DNA from: CAZKWG01 sp964615375
GTDB taxonomy: Bacteria; Myxococcota_A; UBA796; CAZKWG01
Direction: 5' to 3'
Assembly: GCA_964615375.1 (NCBI GenBank)
Contig: CAZTOW010000026.1
Location: 72,496 to 136,495, forward strand
DNA: 64,000 nt
Under the pieces are notes generated by a model that was given only the letters and a program-made list of their open reading frames with translations, searched no databases and was not told the origin of the DNA. Each line of letters begins with the position of its first letter. The first letter of the stretch is position 1. The position numbers and the translations under genes were made by a program. Shown here one piece after another: positions 58,978 through 64,000 of the stretch.

Positions 58978-60045
58978 ATGGGAGCGTTCACGGAGATGGC
59001 CGAGCTCGGCCATGAGCAGGTCGTCTACTGCCGCAACGACGCGGTCGGGCTGCGGGCGATCATCGCGATCCACAGCACGGCCCTGGGGCCGGCGCTGGGC
59101 GGTTGCCGGCTCTACAACTACGCCACCGAGGCCGACGCGCTCCGAGATGTGCTGCGCCTGTCCCGCGGGATGACCTACAAGGCCGCCATGGCCGGGCTCG
59201 ACCTCGGCGGCGGCAAGGCGGTCATCATGGGCGACGTGTCCGTCAAGAGCGAGGCGCTCCTGCGGGCCTTCGGCCGGCACGTCGAGAGCCTGGGCGGGCG
59301 CTACATCACCGCCGAGGACATGAACACGACCGTCGAGGACATGAACCTCATCTCCCGCGAGACGCGGCACGTGACGGGCATCGCCGGCTACCAGGGCGGC
59401 TCGGGCGATCCGAGCCCGGTCACGGCCTGGGGCGTCTTCCACGGGATCCGCGCCTGCCTCGAGGTGAAGTTCGGCTCGCCCGACGTCGCCGGTCGCAAGG
59501 TGGCCATCCAGGGCGCGGGCAACGTCGGCTACCACCTCGCGCGCTACCTGCACGAAGGGGGCGCCCAGCTCTACTACACCGACATCTCCCAGCGCCGACT
59601 GAAGGCGGCGACCGATGCCTTCGGCGGCACGGTCCTGGACAACGAGGACTTCTACAGCGCCGATGTGGACGTGCTGGCCCCCTGCGCCATCGGCGGGGTG
59701 ATCAACAGCCGCACCATCCCGAAGATCCGCGCGCCCATCATCGCGGGCGGCGCCAACAACCAGCTCGATCGCGAGCAGGCGGACGGCGAGGATCTCACGC
59801 AGCGCGGGATCATCTACGCGCCGGACTACGTCATCAACGCGGGCGGGCTCATCAACGTCTGCGCCGAGCTGAAGCACTACCCGGCGGAGAAGGCCATGGC
59901 CGACGCCGGGAATATCTTCAACACGGTCAAGCGGGTCATCAACAAGGCGCACCAGGACGGCACGACCACCACGGCCGCGTCCAACGCCATGGCCGAGGAG
60001 CGCATCGAGGCGGTCAGCCGTCTGCGCCGCATGCTCATCCCCTGA
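58978..60045 (+). CDS. Leucine dehydrogenase
   Basis: A 355-residue member of the Glu/Leu/Phe/Val dehydrogenase family. The substrate region is GPALGGCRL, and the catalytic lysine lies in MTYKAAMAGLDLGGGKAV (about 67-85). The Rossmann motif is IQGAGNVGYHLARYL, and the small length and the sequence CAIGGVINSRTIPKI suit leucine dehydrogenase rather than GDH. It deaminates leucine, valine and isoleucine with NAD to branched-chain oxoacids, which in Myxococcota feed iso-fatty-acid synthesis; the last link is inference. A 9-bp hairpin follows at 60068-60090. Confidence 0.9.
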   Translation: MGAFTEMAELGHEQVVYCRNDAVGLRAIIAIHSTALGPALGGCRLYNYATEADALRDVLRLSRGMTYKAAMAGLDLGGGKAVIMGDVSVKSEALLRAFGRHVESLGGRYITAEDMNTTVEDMNLISRETRHVTGIAGYQGGSGDPSPVTAWGVFHGIRACLEVKFGSPDVAGRKVAIQGAGNVGYHLARYLHEGGAQLYYTDISQRRLKAATDAFGGTVLDNEDFYSADVDVLAPCAIGGVINSRTIPKIRAPIIAGGANNQLDREQADGEDLTQRGIIYAPDYVINAGGLINVCAELKHYPAEKAMADAGNIFNTVKRVINKAHQDGTTTTAASNAMAEERIEAVSRLRRMLIP

Positions 60046-60067
60046 TCCCCGCGATCTGCGCGCTGCG

Positions 60068-60090
60068 GCCCCGATCTGTACGGTCGGGGC
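60068..60090 (+). terminator. Hairpin after leucine dehydrogenase
   Basis: GCCCCGATC pairs with GGTCGGGGC (one GU pair) around a TGTAC loop, then TTGC. The T run is only two bases long, so this is a weak terminator at most. Confidence 0.4.
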
Positions 60091-60119
60091 TTGCAGCCTG
60101 GGGCTAGACCTCCTATCTT
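60091..60119 (+). promoter_or_regulatory. Possible promoter of scpA-scpB-rluB
   Basis: TTGCAG (60091-60096) and TATCTT (60114-60119) are 17 bases apart and are the AT-richest stretch before scpA. The transcript would have a leader of roughly 110 bases, much of it a C/T-rich tract (60184-60222). Confidence 0.35.
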
Positions 60120-60233
60120 TTAGAGCATCCCTCCTGGCTCGCCCGAGCCCGCGCCGCGTGGATCCCCGCCCGCGGCGCCATCCGCGTCTCCCTCCTCGCT
60201 CTCCCTCCTCCCTCCTCCCGCCGGCGGCTCACC

Positions 60234-61013
60234 TTGCTTGCCTTCGATCTTCCCTCGAGCGCGGTCCACACCGCGGTCTTCGACGGACCGATGGAGCTGC
60301 TGCTCTTCCTGGTCCGCCGCGAAGGCGTGGACATCCGCGAAGTCTCGATCGCCCCGATCACGGACGCCTTTCTGGCACAGCTCGAGGAGCTCTCGGCGCT
60401 GGATCTGGACATGGCGGGCGACTTCGTGGTGATGGCGTCCACCCTGTGCTTCCTGAAGAGCCGCGAGCTCCTGCCGCGGCCTCCCGCGCTGGTGGACCTC
60501 GACGACGAGGCGATGGAGATCCGCGAGGAGCTGCACCGCCGGCTCCAGGAGTACGAGCGCTACCGGCAGGCCAGCGAGAGCCTGTCCGACCGGGACTGGC
60601 TGGAGCGCGACACCTGGGGCCCCTGCCCCGAGCCGGTGGACGGGCGGGAGCGCCCGGTCGAGCCTGGCGTGGACGCGATGGGTCTGGTCTCGCTCTACCA
60701 CGAGCTCCTGGTGCGGCGCGCCCGGGAGGCTCCGGTTCACGAGGTCCGACGCGAGCTCCGCTCGATGCGCGACACCGCGGACGACGTGCTCGCCCGGCTC
60801 GAGGAGGGGCCGATGGAGCTCGCCGACCTGCTGTTCGGCATCCCGGACATCGCCCTGCGGATCATGGCGATCCTGGCGATCCTGGAGCTCGCCCGGCTGC
60901 ACCTCATCTCGATCGAGCAGGATCACCACCTGGACCCCATCCGGCTCACGCGCCGGGAGGGCGCCGACGCCAGCGCCGCGCTGGATCGTCTGCGCGCCGT
61001 GGGAGAGAGCTGA
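60234..61013 (+). CDS. scpA: Segregation and condensation protein A
   Basis: A 259-residue kleisin. The conserved N-terminal block is VFDGPMELLLFLVRREGVDI, followed by AGDFVVMASTLCFLKSRELLP. The C-terminal winged-helix region (LLFGIPDIALRIMAILAILELARLHLI) is in place. With ScpB it closes the Smc ring and drives chromosome condensation. The start is TTG 60234, as the next in-frame ATG lies within the conserved block; only a weak GGCGG site precedes it. The stop overlaps scpB as TGATG. Confidence 0.93.
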   Translation: MLAFDLPSSAVHTAVFDGPMELLLFLVRREGVDIREVSIAPITDAFLAQLEELSALDLDMAGDFVVMASTLCFLKSRELLPRPPALVDLDDEAMEIREELHRRLQEYERYRQASESLSDRDWLERDTWGPCPEPVDGRERPVEPGVDAMGLVSLYHELLVRRAREAPVHEVRRELRSMRDTADDVLARLEEGPMELADLLFGIPDIALRIMAILAILELARLHLISIEQDHHLDPIRLTRREGADASAALDRLRAVGES

Positions 61014-61759
61014 TGTCGGAGCACTTCGAGGGAGACAACCTCTTCGTCCTGCCCGGGGTGAAGCACCCCGACGCTCCGCCCGTGGCGGAGGAGGCCGAGG
61101 CGCCGGCTCCCCAGGGGCCGCCGCCGGCCGCGCTCCTGGACGTGGTGGTGGAGAGCATCCTGCTGTCGGCGGACCGGCCGGTCTCCGTCGAGGAGCTGGA
61201 CCGCGTGCTGGTGGGGCCGGGCATCGAGGCGGTGACGCTGGCGCTGCGCAACGTCCAGGATCGGCTGCGGGCGGCCGGCGGCGGTCTGCGCCTGGTGCAG
61301 GTGGCCAAGGGCTGGCAGCTCCGCACGGATCCGAGGGCCGCGCCCTGGGTGGCGGCCTTCCGCGGCGGGCGACCGCTGCGCCTCTCACGCGCCGCGCTGG
61401 AGACGCTCACGGTGGTGGCCTACCGCCAGCCGGTCACGCGCGCCGAGGTCGAGGACCTGCGCGGCGTGGACGCGGGCGGCGTGCTGCGCATGCTGGTGGA
61501 GCACGAGCTGGTCGAGGTCACCGGGCGCAAGGAGGAGGCCGGGCGGCCGATGCTCTACGGCACGACGGCGCGCTTCCTGGAGGTCTTCGGTCTGCGGGAT
61601 CTCTCGGATCTCCCGACGCTTCGCGACCTGCGCGAGCACCAGCCGGACGACGCGCGGCTGGGGCCGGAGCCCACGGAGGCCGAGGTCGGGCCCGACGACG
61701 AGCCCCCTCCCCCGCCGCGGCCGGGGCCGACCTTCCTGCGTCCGGTCGATCCGCTCTGA
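61013..61759 (+). CDS. scpB: Segregation and condensation protein B
   Basis: A 248-residue protein with the paired winged-helix domains of ScpB (VESILLSADRPVSVEEL, then RLSRAALETLTVVAYRQPVTRAEVEDLRGVD, and YGTTARFLEVFGLRDLSDLP, a signature of the family). It dimerises and binds ScpA in the Smc-ScpAB complex. It has an N-terminal extension of about 40 Pro/Ala-rich residues and a Pro-rich tail. ATG 61013 overlaps the scpA stop. The longer open frame upstream on the plus strand is not coding. Confidence 0.94.
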   Translation: MSEHFEGDNLFVLPGVKHPDAPPVAEEAEAPAPQGPPPAALLDVVVESILLSADRPVSVEELDRVLVGPGIEAVTLALRNVQDRLRAAGGGLRLVQVAKGWQLRTDPRAAPWVAAFRGGRPLRLSRAALETLTVVAYRQPVTRAEVEDLRGVDAGGVLRMLVEHELVEVTGRKEEAGRPMLYGTTARFLEVFGLRDLSDLPTLRDLREHQPDDARLGPEPTEAEVGPDDEPPPPPRPGPTFLRPVDPL

Positions 61760-61796
61760 CCGGAAGCGTGATAGGGACCGCGAGAGGAAATCGAAC

Positions 61797-62660
61797 ATGG
61801 ACGCCAACGAGCGCCTGGCGCGGGTCATCGCCCGCTCTGGCCGGGCCAGCCGGCGGGAGGCCGAGCGCCTCATCACCGAGGGCATGGTGCAGGTCAACGG
61901 CGAGACCGTGCTGCACCCGGGCCACCCGGTCAACCCGGCCACCGATCACATCCGCGTGGACGGGCGCCCCCTGCCCACCCCGCCCCCGCTGGTCTACTAC
62001 CTGCTGAACAAGCCGAAGGGCTACATCACGACGCGCAGCGACCCCGACGGGCGGGACAACGTGCTGCAGCTCGTGAGCGATCTGCCGGTGCGGGTGGAGC
62101 CCGTGGGGCGCCTCGACATCAACACCGAGGGTGCGCTGCTGCTGACGAACGACGGGGATCTGGCGCACAAGCTCACGCACCCTTCCTCCAATACGCCGAA
62201 GCGCTACCTGGCCAAGGTCTGGCGCGTGCCCACGGAGGAGACGCTGGCCCGCGTCATGCGCGGCGTGAAGCTGGAGGACGGGATGACCGCCCCCTGCAAG
62301 GCGCGCGTGCTGGAGGTCACCAAGGGCGAGAACGCCTGGGTGGAGGTCACGGTCACCGAGGGCCGCAACCACCTGATCCGGCGCATGTTCGCGGCGGTGG
62401 GCCACCCGGTCAGCAAGCTGCGCCGCGAGAGCTTCGCCACCATCTCCGCGCGCGACCTCGACAAGGGCGCCTACCGCCCGCTCACGGCCTCGGAGGTGGA
62501 GCGCCTCCGCCAGATCGCCGACGGGGAGGACCCCGCGCGCGCCGGGCACAAGACCCGCTATCTCCCGGGCTTCGCGCGCCCGAAGGCCAAGGGCGTGCGC
62601 CCCCTGCACAAGAAGAAGGCGGCGGGGAAGCGGCGCACCGGCGGGCCGAGCCGAGGCTAG
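61797..62660 (+). CDS. rluB: 23S rRNA pseudouridine synthase (RluB-type)
   Basis: A 287-residue RsuA/RluB-family enzyme. An N-terminal S4 RNA-binding domain (ERLARVIARSGRASRREAERLI, then VNGE) is followed by the catalytic domain with Asp107 in GRLDINTEG and the family motifs YYLLNKPKGY and EGRNHLIRRMF. It makes a pseudouridine in 23S rRNA (2605 in E. coli). The C-terminal tail is Lys/Arg-rich. The scpA-scpB-rluB order is widely conserved, which supports rluB over rsuA. It starts 37 bases after scpB. Confidence 0.92.
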   Translation: MDANERLARVIARSGRASRREAERLITEGMVQVNGETVLHPGHPVNPATDHIRVDGRPLPTPPPLVYYLLNKPKGYITTRSDPDGRDNVLQLVSDLPVRVEPVGRLDINTEGALLLTNDGDLAHKLTHPSSNTPKRYLAKVWRVPTEETLARVMRGVKLEDGMTAPCKARVLEVTKGENAWVEVTVTEGRNHLIRRMFAAVGHPVSKLRRESFATISARDLDKGAYRPLTASEVERLRQIADGEDPARAGHKTRYLPGFARPKAKGVRPLHKKKAAGKRRTGGPSRG

Positions 62661-62744
62661 CGGGCGTAGCTCGGACCCTTGCTTGGGTGGCCTGGACGAG
62701 ATACCTTCGCGGGTCTTTCTAGTACTCCCAGGCGTCTGGCCCCC

Positions 62745-63809
62745 ATGACCCTGTTTCCCGAGGCGCTGCTCACCGACCTTCGCCGGCTCCCGGGCGCGAA
62801 CCACACGTTCGCCCGGCAGGTGGCGGACGTCGACGGCGCGCCGGTGCGCGCGCGCCTGGACGCCATCGCGGATCACGTCGGCCCCTCCGTGCGCGACCGC
62901 TGGGCCGAGTCGCTGGGCAGCCTGGACAACCGGCGCTTCTTCCAGGGCTTCGCCGAGGCCGGGACCGCTGGCTTCCTGGGCGCTGGCGGCTGGACCGTGC
63001 CCGGCCTGGCCTGGCCCGGCCCCGGGCTCCTGCTGCGCACCCCGGACGGCCGCGCCTTGCACGGCCTCGTGCTCTCCTTCATCCGCCAGGTCCGCCCCCA
63101 GGCCGACCGCGCCTCCATCGACCGCCTGCGCAACGCCCTCTCCCGCGTCGGCGCCCGCAGCCGCGTCGGCCTCGTCATCCACCGCTGGCTCCCGCACGAC
63201 TTCGACCCCGAGCCCGTGCGCCAGGCCGTCGATCTCTGGCTCCGCGAGGTCGAGCGCGGCTCCTGGACCGGCCGCTACGCCGCCTACGAGGACGAGAACA
63301 TCTCCATCGAGTTCTCGCTCACCGGCGAGACCGCCAGGCGCGGCCAGTCCGTATTGGCCTTCGCCCTCGGCCCCTTCCAGGCCCACCGCGTGCTGGAGGC
63401 CGTCGGCTCCCGCATGATCGACGAGCTCGACCGCCTGCGCATCGGCGGCAACAAGCTCCCCGTCGTCGTCTGCTGCGTCTCCGACCAGCCCTGGCGCGTG
63501 CCCCGCGGCTACCTGCGCGAGCTCCTCTACGGCCGCCCCACCTGGCAGACCACCGCCGGCGAGGCCCCTTCCCTGGAGAGCGCCTTCTCGCCCACGGACG
63601 CCCCCAGCCTCTACCGCGACCCGCTCTACCGCTCGGTCTCCGGCGTCCTCTTCCTGGAGCGCCCCGCCGACCGCCCCGCCGAGGTCCGCGGCCGCGCCTA
63701 CCTGAACCCCTGGGCCGACGCCCCCCTCACCCCCGCCGATCTCCCCTGCCCCACCCTCGGCGTCATCGGCCACGACGGCGACCTCGCCATCCTGCGCTGG
63801 CACGACTGA
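62745..63809 (+). CDS. Unrecognised protein
   Basis: A 354-residue protein I do not recognise. It is soluble, with no signal peptide or membrane segment, and has no known catalytic motif I can name. The middle has HRWLPHDFDPEPVRQAVDLWL and a beta-rich YEDENISIEFSLTGETARRG. The end reads LGVIGHDGDLAILRWHD. Codon use matches the neighbours, with a strong G/C third-position bias, so it is a real gene. A weak TTGCTT/TACCTT promoter with a 17-base spacer is at 62679-62707. ATG 62745 is the first start that gives coding-like sequence. Confidence 0.65.
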   Translation: MTLFPEALLTDLRRLPGANHTFARQVADVDGAPVRARLDAIADHVGPSVRDRWAESLGSLDNRRFFQGFAEAGTAGFLGAGGWTVPGLAWPGPGLLLRTPDGRALHGLVLSFIRQVRPQADRASIDRLRNALSRVGARSRVGLVIHRWLPHDFDPEPVRQAVDLWLREVERGSWTGRYAAYEDENISIEFSLTGETARRGQSVLAFALGPFQAHRVLEAVGSRMIDELDRLRIGGNKLPVVVCCVSDQPWRVPRGYLRELLYGRPTWQTTAGEAPSLESAFSPTDAPSLYRDPLYRSVSGVLFLERPADRPAEVRGRAYLNPWADAPLTPADLPCPTLGVIGHDGDLAILRWHD

Positions 63810-63812
63810 GCC

Positions 63813-63923
63813 GGGTTCCCCGATCGGTCTGGGCCTCCGACAGGATCTGGGTTCCCCGACTCGTCCGGGCCGGCGACAGGATCCGGGTTCCCCGACGGCG
63901 GCTGGGGCTTCGGAGACCAGTCT
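63813..63923 (+). repeat. Imperfect 36-bp tandem repeat
   Basis: GGGTTCCCCGA recurs at 63813, 63849 and 63885, exactly 36 bases apart. Units 1 and 2 share a second block CGACAGGATC near their ends; unit 3 is degenerate, and GGGCTCC follows at 63924. The rest of the window (63924-64000) is GC-rich with no gene that I can support. A 76-residue open frame on the minus strand (63763-63993) reads the repeat in 12-residue units, but it has no other sign of being a gene. Confidence 0.75.
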
Positions 63924-64000
63924 GGGCTCCGAGGCCGAGGGGGGCCGAGGGGGCGGGCTCGCGACCGGGTGTTCCTCGCTGTCGCTCGGCCACCCTGCGC

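Noticed and set aside
62669..62745. A tRNA-like start (GGGCGTAGCTCGGA) upstream of the last gene
   Set aside because: No anticodon arm, T-loop or matching acceptor strand follows; the bases fit a leader with a weak promoter instead.
63813..63923. A CRISPR array, suggested by the 36-bp period
   Set aside because: The units are contiguous, only 10-11 bases at each end are conserved, there are three of them and no cas genes are near.

Overview
The window is a high-GC bacterial chromosome segment (G+C near 70 percent by eye). It has very short intergenic gaps and many NTGA-type start/stop overlaps. A MYXO-CTERM-like C-terminus on a sulfatase, several lipoproteins with acidic Thr/Glu/Gly linkers, a seven-repeat FG-GAP lipoprotein, a PilZ-type domain fused to Hsp70, DUF4388/PATAN architecture and a PP2C-cNMP fusion all point to Myxococcota. 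The family or genus cannot be fixed from the sequence. I see no rRNA, tRNA, CRISPR array, insertion sequence or prophage. No gene-free stretch exceeds about 300 bases; the longest are 60046-60233 and the open right end from 63810.

Left part (1-12383): the 3' part of an Alternative Complex III operon (actA partial, actB, actC, actD, actE, actF), closed by a strong intrinsic terminator. This is a quinol-oxidising respiratory complex that replaces bc1. Next, on the minus strand, come a DUF4388/J-like regulatory protein and the lysine 2,3-aminomutase-like EpmB. These are divergent from efp and epmA, so the complete EF-P beta-lysylation set is present. A FabG-type reductase follows.

Middle left (12408-30965, mostly minus): an Hsp70-PilZ fusion; a translationally coupled purine operon purC-purS-purQ-purL-purF; an OmpA-family outer-membrane protein; and a TerB-like / MoxR / DUF58 / membrane-protein locus with a sigma54-like promoter. 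A lipoprotein hydrolase (plus strand) and an alpha/beta-hydrolase-fold protein that has lost its catalytic Ser and His follow.

Middle right (31050-48090): a stand-alone CoaC-type flavoprotein; a sulfur-carrier cysteine-synthesis cluster (CysM-like, CysO-like, MoeZ-like) whose carrier has residues after the GlyGly; and an operon of a stand-alone acyltransferase domain, two surface lipoproteins and a MYXO-CTERM sulfatase. Then come a vapBC toxin-antitoxin pair, a CobW-type GTPase, and a surface-modification-like locus. That locus holds a lipoprotein, two paralogous alkaline-phosphatase-superfamily phosphodiesterases, a small ribbon-helix-helix-like protein, a membrane protein and a sulfotransferase. 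It is my best candidate for an undescribed system.

Right part (48128-64000): a pentaheme cytochrome, a PP2C-cNMP phosphatase, an SGNH hydrolase, a vWA-like membrane protein and a spore-photoproduct-lyase-like radical SAM protein. These are followed by an FG-GAP lipoprotein next to a degenerate radical-SAM-fold protein, an anti-sigma-like zinc-binding TPR protein, a GT9 glycosyltransferase, leucine dehydrogenase, and scpA-scpB-rluB (chromosome segregation and rRNA modification). An unrecognised protein and a short 36-bp tandem repeat close the window.
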